Assembly (NCBI GenBank): GCA_037176885.1
Contig: JAWWNJ010000083.1
Coordinates: 868,001-932,000 of the forward strand
Source of the DNA: Favolaschia claudopus
Lineage: Eukaryota > Basidiomycota > Agaricomycetes > Agaricales > Mycenaceae
Reading direction: 5' to 3'
Length of the DNA: 64,000 nt
Below, piece after piece: positions 11,610-22,704 of this stretch (positions are counted from its first letter, which is position 1; the number at the start of each line of letters is the position of its first letter). The translations under genes and the position numbers were made by a program. The notes below the pieces were generated by a model. The model was not told the origin of the DNA, searched no databases, and saw only the letters and a program-made list of their open reading frames with translations.

Positions 11610-12455
11610 CCCCTTCAGATCATTCCCTCCTCCCGCCCAATCTCCTCCTCCAACGGACCAACGGAGACCACCTCTCCCACTCCTCCGATCCAACGACGCC
11701 AAACCATCTCCGTGGGCCACCACTTGTTTCAGCTCGCGAGGAAGATGCGGTCCATGCGAGCAGTTGGAGGCGGGGTAGACCGTCGTGGGGGGAGCGCCAG
11801 AGTTGGCGAGGAGGACAGTGGAGAGGGTACCTGTGATCGACCGATTCGATTAGTGGGGAGAAGGAACAATTTGGGAACGGAGGAGGGATGGAGGGGAGGA
11901 GGAATTAGGGAAGGAAAAGGACGCACTGGGATCCTTGACCATGTTCACGGCGCCGGGGGAGACGAATAGATGGGTCTGTTGCGAAGGAGGTGTGCGAGGT
12001 AGTGGTGTGCTGTATCGTACGTCAATAAATCTTCTCAAAAAGGAGGAGGGAAGACACGAGAGAAAGGGAAGGAAAGAAAGCAAAGCGAATGAAACTCACA
12101 CAAATGATTAACTACATAGGCCTTACACCACTGTGACCCATTCAACCCCAGCCCCCCCATCGTATGCGGTCTCACGGCGTCCAGCATAAGGTAATCGATC
12201 CTTTCACTTTGTGCGCGGCTTGGGTGGTGGGGATGTCGCGGACGCCGAGGATGACCTGGATGAGTTTGTAGGGCTGTGGTTAGACGAGGAAGTGTTTATC
12301 ACTTCAAATCCCTAGACAAATCCCTAGATCGGCATGACGGTGAGGGGATTGAGCAGAGACTGCTGCAGAGTTAGCGGACGAGAGGAGAGACGCCGCACGA
12401 GGCCGAACCGTGACGAAGCGCCTGGTGCTACGACGATTTTCGTGATGGAGGTCAT
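11610..12455 (-). pseudogene. Short-chain dehydrogenase relic
   Basis: Decayed copy of the intact SDR at 25975-27494. The start codon is at 12455 (MTSITKIVVAPGASS). The cofactor motif TGASSG of the intact gene has become PGASSR. About 130 nt of the Rossmann half (between the AAHK-like segment and the DYLMLN-like segment) are deleted, and a second deletion joins the active-site region (YPAS) to the tail, losing the YxxxK lysine. The intron with GTGTGAG donor and the GTCAACATGGTCAAGGATCC-like exon end remain recognisable. The upstream 300 bp (12456-12780) also match the upstream region of the intact SDR, so promoter and gene were duplicated together. Confidence 0.85.
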
Positions 12456-12736
12456 TGCATCGCTGGGAGGCTCGACATCAGTCTTCAGAGCGAGCAATTC
12501 TGAGCGTCAGAATGTCGTGGAGATGCGGGTGAGTTGCGGGTGAGCTTCCGAGTTGGACCTTAGAAGTTGGTGCTGAGTAGGATGGGCATTGGATCGACGA
12601 GTAGGGCGGCAAGATGACGTGGGAGAGGACGCGTGTGCTCGAGAGATGGAGGGAGGAAGGAGGAGGGGAAGGTTTGTGCATGTTGATTGTAAAGTTTTGA
12701 TGGCGGCCTACCGGTCCTGAGTTTACCGAAGGCCGG

Positions 12737-12771
12737 GTTGAATTTCGGCGATTTCGGCGATGTTCGACAAC
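12737..12771 (+). repeat. Dispersed motif copy 1
   Basis: GTTGAATTTCGGCGATTTCG followed by GCGATGTTCGACAAC. The motif has inverted ends (GTTGAA / TTCAAC) around a direct pair of CGGCGAT words. Other copies are at 13081-13126, 15909-15956, 25558-25592 (inverted) and, diverged, near 28230-28260. Confidence 0.8.
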
Positions 12772-13080
12772 AAAATGCTCAAAATTCACAGTTGTTCCTG
12801 CAATCGAACGACGGGTTGAAGACTTTCCATGACCGGATCCTTTCCAGACACAAACGAGCCTTCATTCCTTTGCCACTGATAATTCAGACTGTTCGAACGA
12901 CCAGAGGCGGACATATAGGCTACAATGTTCAATCTTGAGATTTCTTTCGGCGTCCGAGATGCAGCGCGAAAGAGTGATGGTGGCCCTGAGACTCTGTGCA
13001 GAAACAGGTGAAATGGCGAGAACCCATCCAGGAAACTGTTTATTTATCCACAAAGCTGCGATGCATGTGATGACGCGCAC

Positions 13081-13126
13081 GTCCGGATGCAAAGTTGAAT
13101 TTCGGCGATCTCGGCGATGTTCAGCA
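13081..13126 (+). repeat. Dispersed motif copy 2
   Basis: Extended form beginning GTCCGGATGCAAA before the GTTGAATTTCGGCGATCTCG core; the same extension is present in the copy at 15909. Confidence 0.8.
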
Positions 13127-13410
13127 TCAGGTCTTTGTCAACCGTTGAACTGTGGTGCCATGAGCAACGTCAACCTCCACACTGTATCCAGTTATCAGTG
13201 ATTCTGGAGAATATAATACTTATACTCGAAAGCTCTGGCTGCGCCAGTTAAAACCTTGCTTGGTGGTATCTAGATACAGTACCAGAAAAGCCGAGCACCA
13301 CCAATGCCGCCGAATTGCCGTATTGATGGCATCTCGGGTCTCGCGGACGGCTCATTGCCGTATGCCTGGAATCCCCGGGCAGAGTCAGTAGACAAAGGTA
13401 ATTCAGACTT

Positions 13411-13454
13411 GTACTTCAAGCCTTGAAGTACACAGGTATTTGAGACAAATACCT
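13411..13454. repeat. Two adjacent perfect palindromes
   Basis: 13411-13431 has 10-bp arms around one base; 13434-13454 has 9-bp arms around AGA. Such paired hairpins may be the end of an unrecognised element; the function is unknown. Confidence 0.6.
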
Positions 13455-13830
13455 TGATCTAGGAAGGTGCCACCGCTGCGGCCGTGATATGGTGGCCGGC
13501 AGCCGCTTTGACGGTGGCTGTGAAGAAGCATCAAAAAGAGGTTTCGGGAATGCTGAATAAACCTTGGCAAGCAAGGTAATCCCTGGCGAATTGCGATACA
13601 TGCCAGATCAAGTTGGCCAAGCATGCATAGATAGTTTCTGCCAACCCTAACCTCGAACAAAGTTACAGAGATTAGCTATGCTCCCAAACAGTACACTTAT
13701 GAAAAGGGAGTATCGGAATTGATTGTAAGTATGTGTTACAGCCAGGGATCCCAAGATGCAGGAACGATAAAACACTTATCTTCGCTGCCAAAAAAATTAG
13801 TTTGATGTCTCGGTCCCGGCGCTGTGTCAC

Positions 13831-15531
13831 TCACAATCCAGACCACACCGTCAAACCTGACGATGGCAGCTGCTTGCGACGGGGGACAGTATATTCCACC
13901 CAAACATTCAAGCCCCGGGCGCGAAAGTTCCCGACGTCTAAAACAACATTCGGGCGTTCTACTCCGTTGTAAATATGAAGATCTTGCAGCTTCGTGTGAT
14001 ATTTCAATTGATTCTCAGCCAGGTTAACCCAAATTTCGTCTTGGATCAAGCATCGAATGCAGAGTTCTCTGAGAGCGGGGAAAGGGTTTGGCATGTCCGT
14101 ATCAGGACCGAGAGACACGACAAGCGTATCATTGGTTTCAATGTCTCCTCCCATGAGAGGATTTTCGGGAGGAATGCCGAAGCGCAGCTCTAGTTGAGTA
14201 AGACAGGAGAATAATCGAAGCGTTTGAAGAGAAGTTGCAGTCGCGATCGTTGATAAAGGAATGCAAAGTTGGGACAGAGAGGGCGAATGAGTGGCAAGAT
14301 GTGTGAGAACAGGATCCCCGATCATTAATCCCACCCCCAAGGCCATCCACTCGGAGTGCAAAACGCGGAAAATATCGAGGTGTGGAATTATCAGATGTTC
14401 CATGAAGTTCACAAAATATGTGGACTCCGTGAAGCCTTCTGCAGGGATTGCCATCCCGCCTATGATGAGAACCAATGAAACCAGGGATGGAAGCACGAGG
14501 ACCTCAGTAATCCAAGCATCCGGCGATTCTAGGACGGCCAAAGAAACACGCAATGAACATAGATTTTTGCATCCTCGTAACAGACGAAAGACGTTGGTCG
14601 TACTGAGCGGGAATGCCAGGGGATCAATATCGAATGACTGTCTGTCCACTCTCAGGACAAGAGTGAGGTGTTCCAGATGATCCCAGGAGAAGGGTGTTGC
14701 CGGCACGAGAACATTAAGATCTCGAAGCGAGAAGCCGATGCAAGCTTTTTTCATTCCCCGAAACAGAGGGCCAGACAGGATAGTGGATCCTTTTTCCGCG
14801 TCAATACCATCTGCGTTGGCATTGGCGGCCACTTCTAGACCCCTCCAATCGTTAACATTAAGATATGCCACTTTCAGGTTCTCCAAAAGCGGTGATTTCA
14901 TTTGCGCCATTTTTTGAAAGTCTTCGTGCGTGATGTTGGAGATCGAAAGGGCGCCCCAACGAAGGGAAAAGCGTAGTAGGAGATGGAATATGTGGTGACA
15001 GCCAGGGATATCCGGTGTGAACCACATTGAAAGGTTGAGTGGGAGAGGAGCGGAGCGCTCCAGCCAATCAAGCATGGCGAGTTTTCTGACAGTTCTGGAT
15101 GCGATGAAAGCTAACGAGATATGCAACGCTGCCCATAGCTTTGGCATCGAGAATGCGACGGTCCTCCAGGCGCTGCAGATGCGTCCCAGCAGTAATGGCA
15201 CCTGCTCGGCGCTCATGATCGGATTGCGCTCTAGCGGGAGGCAGGCTGCGAAAATGCCCTCCAAGACGTCCCGAGGGAGACGACGCGGAAGGGAGAGAAG
15301 AGCGCGATGCGATTCGATGTAGGCCTTTACGCGGCTCCTTCTCTCTGTCAGATCCTGGATGAGGGAATCCAGGCGGCCGAGTTCTGCTTCGTGCGGCTTG
15401 AGATGCGCGTCGATGCACGGAATCTCAGAATCAGTGGGGATATAATTGGTGTGAAGGTACACTTGGAATGGGGAGTGCGCGAGGTTTACGCTGTGATCAG
15501 CGTCCACAGACATTGTGGGCGTTAGAAACAA
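13831..15531 (-). CDS. F-box protein with LRR-like C-terminal region (copy B)
   Basis: Single-exon frame of 566 residues, paralogous to 4279-5958 along the full length. It has the same HTNYIPTDSEI leader, a coiled segment (about 35-70) and an F-box at about 78-140 (PRRLPRDVLEGIF, CSAWRTVAFSMPKLWAALHI). The remainder is an irregular leucine-rich tail. It is a likely SCF ubiquitin-ligase substrate receptor with unknown target. The frame has no interruption. Its 3' flank is duplicated as a relic at 11439-11608, evidence that this family has been copied and pruned locally. The start at 15531 (MFLTPTMSVD) is the first ATG; the second ATG (MSVD) fits the paralogue equally well. Confidence 0.8.
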   Translation of the reverse strand: MFLTPTMSVDADHSVNLAHSPFQVYLHTNYIPTDSEIPCIDAHLKPHEAELGRLDSLIQDLTERRSRVKAYIESHRALLSLPRRLPRDVLEGIFAACLPLERNPIMSAEQVPLLLGRICSAWRTVAFSMPKLWAALHISLAFIASRTVRKLAMLDWLERSAPLPLNLSMWFTPDIPGCHHIFHLLLRFSLRWGALSISNITHEDFQKMAQMKSPLLENLKVAYLNVNDWRGLEVAANANADGIDAEKGSTILSGPLFRGMKKACIGFSLRDLNVLVPATPFSWDHLEHLTLVLRVDRQSFDIDPLAFPLSTTNVFRLLRGCKNLCSLRVSLAVLESPDAWITEVLVLPSLVSLVLIIGGMAIPAEGFTESTYFVNFMEHLIIPHLDIFRVLHSEWMALGVGLMIGDPVLTHLATHSPSLSQLCIPLSTIATATSLQTLRLFSCLTQLELRFGIPPENPLMGGDIETNDTLVVSLGPDTDMPNPFPALRELCIRCLIQDEIWVNLAENQLKYHTKLQDLHIYNGVERPNVVLDVGNFRARGLNVWVEYTVPRRKQLPSSGLTVWSGL

Positions 15532-16137
15532 CAGAAGGAGTCACCTCCAGTCACATCACTGGATTCAGGAACACGAAACGCGATCACATGATCTGAACTT
15601 ATTTTAGGAGTGATCTTTGTTCGCGTCTCTACAATGTCATGAGGTTGCGCTCGTATCATGATATCTCAATGAGGGTTGCTTAAGATACTTGCGTCAATTT
15701 ATCGAACGAACGAACTACACAAAGACTGGACACATCAAAAGGAATACATATTGCATTTTACTATTTACCTGCATTATTCGATTACCTCACTCCCCAGCGA
15801 ACCTCCCTCTTACCCGTACGCATCAACTCACACTCAATCGCGCCTCCCCAACCTCCCTTCAATGAAGCCCCTCCCCCTTTCAAGCACCCCCTCCTCCCAC
15901 CACTGGCAGTCTGGATGCAAAGTTGAACTTCGGCGATCTCGGTGATGTTCAACAACATGCCGTGCAGGCTTCGCGAACCGTTTACAGTAATGTTCTGTGT
16001 GAGCAAGCGGACTTGGTAGTGAATTTGCCACACGCAATAGATTTCATAGTCTTAATGAAACTAGGCACACGCATGAGTATATATATCGCATTGTACCACG
16101 CTAAGAGAAATACAAGGACTGATATTCTGATTAGAGT
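15532..16137. other. Intergenic with dispersed motif copy 3
   Basis: Contains the upstream region of F-box B, including TCACATGATC near 15590, a pyrimidine-rich tract at 15790-15900 and a dispersed motif copy at 15909-15956. No gene is supported. Confidence 0.4.
15909..15956 (+). repeat. Dispersed motif copy 3
   Basis: GTCTGGATGCAAAGTTGAAC then TTCGGCGATCTCGGTGATGT and TCAACAAC. It is the longest and best conserved copy next to the one at 13081. Confidence 0.8.
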
Positions 16138-19100
16138 CTATTCAGTCTTCAACTTCCCTGTCTCCTCGAGGCTAACTGGATTGCTAACATACTGGCCAAG
16201 AAGAATAGGTGCTGTATCGAACGAATTGTCAGTTGAGGCTTTCCAAAATCGAAGAGCACGTACCGATGTCAAAGTATTCTAAAAGATTGATCCCGAGGTC
16301 CGCAACCAAAAACCCAAGCGCCACTTCCTCGTTGTGAGAAGAATCTGCTACATTGGCGCAAAATCCCACCACCGCACCAACAGTCTCCGTTAAATCGCCG
16401 ACAAACCTAAAATCATCCCATGTCGCTTTGTCGCACAACGCGAACTCCCATATTCCCGTTACCCCAGTATGACATATGTTGCCGAGAGCGGTGCAAAGTC
16501 CACCCGCCAACATCCAACCGTGTCTCGGCGGCGACTCGGGTGGGTTGTTCAATGCGTAGTAGCTGCACCCTGCACCCGCGATGATCAGGGGCACTCCGAG
16601 ACCGAACTTGATGCCCAGCTGAATCCCAACGTTAATAAATCATTCCAGGCAGGAAAAAAAACTCACCCATGCTTTTCGTCGAGGAGAAGGCATCTCGACC
16701 TGACTCATGATGCTCCCACTAATTAAATGCGTAATCAACAGCCCAATATCGAGAACGAGTTTGATGTTGCTCGCAGAGGATTTCAACGCCTTTGATACGC
16801 TATTGAACCGCACTGAGTAATTCCTCCCCCCAAAATTGAACTTGAGAAGCGCTATTATAGAGACGGTATTAGCCGTAGATTTACCGCTCGCAGATACGGA
16901 CTGTACTCACGGTTTGGGTCGATCTGGTTGACTTGGCCATTGGGAGGGGAAGGCATATTGTTCGGAGCCACCTTATTGAGCTGGGACATTTGCATCATGT
17001 ACAAGATCTCCACAATGCTGGATATACAGCCCAGGAGATTCGCAACGGCCCCGCAGGCAGCGTCGCTGAGACGGTAGTTACGAAGCTTTGAATAGGGTTA
17101 GGAATTCAACTTGAAACTAGTACGTCAAAGATCGCACCTTGGTCTCCTCATCCGGATCTACGGGCGGCTCTCCATCCTCCGCAACATCTTCCTGCACCTC
17201 TGCAGTAGAAGCAATTCTCATCGCTTTCACTTGTTGTTTTGACGCGTTACTTTGGAAGATCGAAGGGTCCAAGATCAGCGAAGACATGCTGGGTAGAGAG
17301 TTTGTCGGATCGGGCCAAGCACCGCTGTCGAAAGGAAGCTTCCCGAATTTGATCTGGGCCGCGATATTGAGGGCGAAGGCGGCCGGGATAGTGAGAACGT
17401 TCATCACAGTGAGCTCTGTGTTGGTGACGAACTTCCAGAGGCTGGTGAGGACGGGGATAGTCCAAGCCCCAGTCAAAAAGTCGATGAGAGCTACAACGAT
17501 CGAGTCGAAAACGTCCACCGCATCCATGAGCAACATCGCAAGGGTGTCGATTATCGTCCAGATTGTATCGGAAAGTAAATCCATCACGACTGGGCCGAGT
17601 TCAAGGTCAAAATGAAGTGGACGGGAAATTGTGTGAATGACTTACATTGCCCTATGGTGATAGTCTTGTTGCAAACATCATTGAGTTTAGCACAGATGTC
17701 GGTGATAAACTTGGAGATATTATCCACCCCCGATGCGAACGCTTTCGAGACGATCGAGTCGATCGCGGTGAACAGTGCATCCACTCCCGGAACGATGATT
17801 TCATCCTGGCCCGAGAATGCCTCCATGAGGCGGCCGAGGATATCGAAGAAGACGGAAGCGATGGGGTTATTGAACAGGACATCGAAGACTGGTCCGAGAA
17901 TGGCTTTGATGGAAGACAAACCATCCCCATCCGCCGAAGGATTCGTGCTGGTATCAGTTGTGACCTCCCTCATATCCGGGATAACGTCGTTTATTGTCGC
18001 TTTGATGTCTTTGATCATGGCAGCAAAGAAAGCTCCGTTGCCCGACATCACGCGGCCGAAGGTTTTCAGACTTGTCGTAGCGTAATTTGCCAGTATCTGG
18101 GACGGTGAATTGAAGAGGAGATCAGGATGATGATTTTGAGGGGACTTCCGACTAACCTTCTGAGTTTTCATGATGTTATCCCAATCGAATAGGAAGCCCA
18201 GCCAGTCGAGGTATTTAACCAGATCTATTCCAGTCACCTCGCGAAGGATGATGGCAAAGCTAAGGGATCGTTGGTTGTTTGAATTGGAGATAGAACGAAG
18301 AGATTATTCTTGCCTTCTGACCAACGCCGCCACAGTCTCAATCTCTAACTTGATGAACGTACCCTGCACCTCGAGATACAGGACTATAACGTCTTCCACC
18401 ACCGACAAAACAAACCGGTCGAGAGCGACAACCTTTTTACCAATGCTGACCTGCGAAGCCATCAGAATTCACGACTAACACTGTACGGTACGAAGTTGAA
18501 TAAGTTACTCACGAAGAGATCCCCGGTGTCCACAAAGAAATCCTTCACTTTATTTCCCAGCGAGGTGTCCGAGTTCATATCACGCTCGAACCCTGCAATC
18601 GGATCGTCCTTAATCGTGACCCACAAATCCTTCGCCTGCCCTACAATATCCTCGCCCAGAAGTTCCGCGCTCGCACCGAGAGAAGCAAAGAGGCTCGGCG
18701 CATTAGAGAGAACCGACGACAAAGCATCGAAAGCGCCTTCAGTGAGCGGCTTCCCATTCGAATCAACGGAGCCGGGAGGGAATATCTTATTGCCTTTGTT
18801 GTCGACAGCGTTCATGATATCTGATGCGCTTTGAATGCGACCAAGTTTGCGGGCGATACGCTGAACAGGGCAGACGTCGAAGGTAGCGACGGGTGAAGTT
18901 GGTTGGGTTGGTTCGGAGAAGCGGAGGGTAAGTGTTGGAGCCGAGAGGGTTACATCCGCCGGATAGACGATGCTTAGTTGGCCTTGCGAGTCGGTGGGAA
19001 TAGTTGTCACGGTGCGAGGGTTGACTTGGTAGGTGCAGTTATTGATGGTCAAGTAGGAGGCGTCGGAAGAGATGATATCCTGCATATTTTCAGATACGGA

Positions 19101-20745
19101 CATCGAAAAAGAAGGTTAAGGAAAGTCACGATTTGGCGCGATTCCCCCAGTCCATTCCCATCTACGTCCGTAAGCTTGATCTGAGAAATGAACGCCGGAA
19201 TACTACCAGAAGATGAGCAAGAAATCCAAAACGACGAATGATTCGGTACCTCGTCTGCTTCTCTGTACTAGCAATTAAAAGCTTTTGCTCACCCCAAATC
19301 GTCGACGTAGGATCCTTCCAAACGTGCATAACCCCTGCATCCGAGTCCACACAAACAAACTCGGTGGCACCTCCACCAAGCATAGCGTTGCGTTGCACAG
19401 CCAGCATCGAAACACCAGTGCGGATAGGAAGTCCAGAATAGGTGAAGGTGGGGTCTGCGGTAGCCGAAGTACGCGACCCCTGGATGTAATAGAGCTGTCC
19501 AGAGGTTGAAGTGGCGAGGATAGAGATCTGCGTTCCCCATTGGCTTGCGGTGACTTGGTGGAAGCTGACGTTTGGAAGCAAGACGGCAGTTGGGTCTTGA
19601 TCGAGCTTGGCGGAGGGGTAGAAACCGAGACCGTTGGCTCCAGCTACCACGAGGTCAGAATCGCTGAAAATGAATCAGCAATTCCGATTTATCACGAAGA
19701 TGATTTTGAACGCACCCCTTGCTGTTAACCAATGTTGTGAACCCTCGAGCGACTTGCCCGAGTTTCCTGAGCAAAACGACGACCAAAGTCCCAGCATCGG
19801 TGATGTTGCCGTTGGCATCGAAAGTCGGGAAGGAGTTGAACGCGCAGGAGTTTCCTGCGTCCTTCCCGTACTGAGTCAAGAAGCCCTCGTTGATGTAATT
19901 CGCGTCCTGGAATAGGGTGAAGACACCATGTCCGAATGGCAAACGCATATGACCCGGGGAAACTTGAATAACGCTAGAAGCCACTTTCGAGAGTGGGGCC
20001 TGAGACCAAGGCGTTGTACTGCTCGGATCGAGCGAAACAACATAGTCCGACGCGAGCAGGTCGGAGGAACCGCTGATTGAGGTACCTACGAGCACGAAGG
20101 GATACGCGCCACCGCGAACGGCTGCGACTTCGGATAACTGCATGGTGGAGACTGAACGGCGACCTAAGTTGTTGTTTCGAAGATTCCAGGCAAGCTGAGC
20201 CCAGTCAACGGGGGAGTAAAAGATGCTTAAGCCGAAGACGGTGTAGAGGTCGGTGTTGGTGCCCGTAGCGCCAGTGGTGACGGCTACAGCGAGATTGACG
20301 TTCTTGGTTGACATGTCCTGGACAACGTCGAAGGCTACAGCGCGGTATCCGGTCTGAGTTGTGGGCGTGATGTCGACGGACTGCCACCCGCTACTGGCCC
20401 CGGGAATATGTTGAATACAATACAACCTCTGCGAAACGATTTGATGACGAAAATTTCCAGAAACAAAGCACTTACCTCGTCGCTTCCAATCGAGAAGACG
20501 ATTGGATTTCCGGTCCCGTCTTGAACAATTGCGAGTTTGTGTTGTGCACTGACAGGGGTCGCCGGTGCGATGTATTGCGTGAATTCAGAGCAGACGTTGG
20601 CCGTTATTGTTTTTGTCGTGCTCAGAGAACGTGTTGGAGGCTGCGACGGGTCGGTCGTTGTCCATAATGGAAACGGGATGCTGGTAGGGATAGTGATTGG
20701 GGGAGTGAGGTTGGCGGTTTCGGAATTCGCGGTGACCGAAGACAT
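16138..20745 (-). CDS. 1322-residue protein with FG-GAP/beta-propeller-like N-terminal half
   Basis: Thirteen exons: 20745-20476, 20428-19716, 19663-19250, 19202-19130, 19079-18513, 18450-18314, 18259-18157, 18096-17646, 17589-17138, 17085-16911, 16851-16667, 16618-16264, 16211-16138. Phases agree at every junction; intron 6 is GC-AG. Residues 1-about 540 look like a beta-propeller with FG-GAP/VCBS-like loops (SDLVVAGANGLGFYPS near 330, LTDVDGNGLGES near 475). The rest is mainly helical, with a WLGFLFDWDN motif (about 740-755) and hydrophobic stretches near 1060-1090 and 1185-1240 that could insert in a membrane. I do not know a function. I have an unverified impression of similar motifs in large bacterial proteins. 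A TATA box lies 37 bp upstream of the ATG. The gene is divergent from the TULIP-like gene at 22705. The last exon is the least certain; without it the frame stops at 16229. Confidence 0.78.
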
Positions 20746-20781
20746 ATCGTTTCGCTTGTGGATGTTCCTGGTTCAACCTGA

Positions 20782-20789
20782 TATTTATA
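20782..20789 (-). promoter_or_regulatory. TATA box of the 1322-residue gene
   Basis: TATAAATA on the minus strand, starting 37-44 bp upstream of the ATG at 20745. If the usual 25-35 bp spacing holds, the mRNA leader is only a few bases long. Confidence 0.55.
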
Positions 20790-22601
20790 CACCAGAAGTC
20801 ATTGTCTTCGCTTGAGTTATTCTGAGATTGACAGACGGTATGTACCTTTTGCTGTATTGTGGCCGACCGTCGCGGCCGACCGTTGTGGGAATAGCTGTGA
20901 CGAGTCCATGCAATTCGGAGTCCGATTCAAATGGAACATGAGTTTGAGCGGAGGCGTTTCGAGTGGGAAGGTGCAAGACCATCGCCATGATGGTGGAAGA
21001 CAAGCGGTGAAATTTCTGTTTGATGGGGATCAAAGTATCCGTGATCCGTAGGCACTTGCCGAAGCGGTTCATTTTGGCGCTCGCAATTCAAAGCGGAAGC
21101 ACCATTGAAGTTTTGAACTTCATACTGATCTTTGACGAGCTATATATTTTGCTACCATATAGAACTCTCCATGCTCTATCACGATTTCGTTGAATCCCGA
21201 TTTTCAGACTTTCTTCGAGCTCGTTCGATACTACCAATTCTGTAACATGCCGAGGTCCCCAACAGGTTGGACGCAGCCCCTTTACAACTTGGGGTCGGTG
21301 AGCTACAACTCCACTCGAGGAGGCTCAAGGCTGCTCAAGGTCGGGTTGAGTCGGCCGGTGATTGCCGCGTTAGACATGATGTGACACCGGTGACCACTGT
21401 GACACATCACACAACTTACGTCCTGCGTTCACGACGGATTTCGCCCCAGTCTCGATCAGCGACAGCCACGGGACGTTTCTTATTCGCAAACCACGCTGTC
21501 GATAGCTGGCAGCTGCTAGCATGTGCGGCTAGCCTCTCTTCCTCGAACGGTTCAAGTTCGCCGCCTCTCAGGCTTCCGAGTTCCAAGCCGGCTTCGATAT
21601 GCAGCGAGGAGCCAACGACGCCAAATCCAGCCTCAAGTTTCAACATTCTCAGTCTAGTCAATTGCTCTTGTCAACCTCGAGAATCAATGTCAACTCTTTG
21701 ACCACAAGGTCCGAATTATCCTCGGTATTGGCGCGAAATCTTTGCGGCCGCAATTTCAGGAAGTTAGATCCAGCCTCAACGTTCTCAGTCTATTGAATTT
21801 CTGATTTCAACCTCAAGGAATCTCTTCAAACAAACTATGTCGACACCTGCGGCCGCAACAGTTCTTGATCACCAGACCCGAAACATCCTCGATAGTGGCG
21901 CGAAATCTTTGCGGCCGCAATTTCAGGCACTTAGATCTCGCCTCAGCATTCTCAGTCCATTAAATTGCTGTTGTCAACCTCAAGAGTTCTCTTCAAATAA
22001 TATATTCCGAAACTTGCGGCCGCAACGTCAACTTCGTGACCACAAGACCCGAATTATTATCGATAGTGGCACGAAATCTTTGCGGCCGCAATTTCAGGAA
22101 CTTGCGGCTCATGTCATCCTGGTTGCGTCTCTACGGCGGAGGTTCTTTCCTCTCAAGGTTTCTGTCTCTTTTCCCATGTCTTCTTCAAACTCGCTATTGA
22201 CAAGTGCGCAGAATTGGTCCCGGGTAAAACGGAAACTTCACTTCGAAGTAATATGGCCTTAAACGGGTGTTCTCGGCCCTTTTTGCTGATAGCTTCCTAC
22301 GACTCCCATGTCAATTTTAAGAATTCCTAGCACGAAGACCAGTCCTAAAAATTCTCCGCAAATCTCGGAAGCTTGTACTCCGAATCACCCCTAGTATGTG
22401 AGCTTCAGTGCAGATACAGAAACGAATGAATTGATTATTGAAACAAGAGGATCTGCATGCCGTGGCCGTGTCTATTGCGGTATCGGCACCTTCTGTCCCC
22501 GGGAAAGTCGGAAATTTTTCGACATCCTATGGCTCTATTTATAGGCCGGAAGGGACACTTCACCGAAACGAACCTTGAACTGTCAGAATGCGACCAGAAA
22601 C
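20790..22601. other. 1.8-kb divergent intergenic region with tandem repeat
   Basis: Lies between the two divergent genes. 21620-22110 is a tandem repeat (separate entry). The rest shows only short open frames without recognisable domains; 20812-21100 and 22110-22600 look non-coding. Confidence 0.5.
21620..22110. repeat. Three-copy tandem repeat of about 170 bp
   Basis: The segment CGAAATCTTTGCGGCCGCAA recurs at 21734, 21901 and 22072, giving periods of 167 and 171 bp. Each unit also carries a CTCAGTCTA/CCATTRAATT part and an ACAAGRCCCGAATTAT part. GCGGCCGC (NotI site) occurs in every unit, sometimes twice. Units differ by small indels and substitutions, so the array is not recent. Confidence 0.8.
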
Positions 22602-22609
22602 CTATAAAG
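22602..22609 (+). promoter_or_regulatory. TATA box of the TULIP-like gene
   Basis: CTATAAAG about 100 bp upstream of the chosen start at 22705. An upstream in-frame ATG at 22588 precedes this box and is therefore unlikely to be used. Confidence 0.5.
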
Positions 22610-22704
22610 ACCCGGTATGTTATTTCAACCTTCGTCAAAACGAACACCGTCTCGTCGTTGAACACTCTCATCTAATTTGTCAAAAACATCTCTCAGCATT
22701 CCAT

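Larger units (their letters stand above)
12456..13830. other. Intergenic: SDR promoter duplicate, dispersed motif copies, palindromes
   Basis: 12456-12790 resembles, in inverted orientation, the region upstream of the intact SDR. Two copies of a dispersed motif lie at 12737-12771 and 13081-13126. Two near-perfect palindromes sit side by side at 13411-13431 (GTACTTCAAG arms) and 13434-13454 (AGGTATTTG arms). The right end is the 3' flank of F-box B. No gene is supported. Confidence 0.5.

Noticed and set aside
22588..22704. Upstream ATG extending the TULIP-like protein
   Set aside because: It precedes the TATA box, so it is probably not transcribed.
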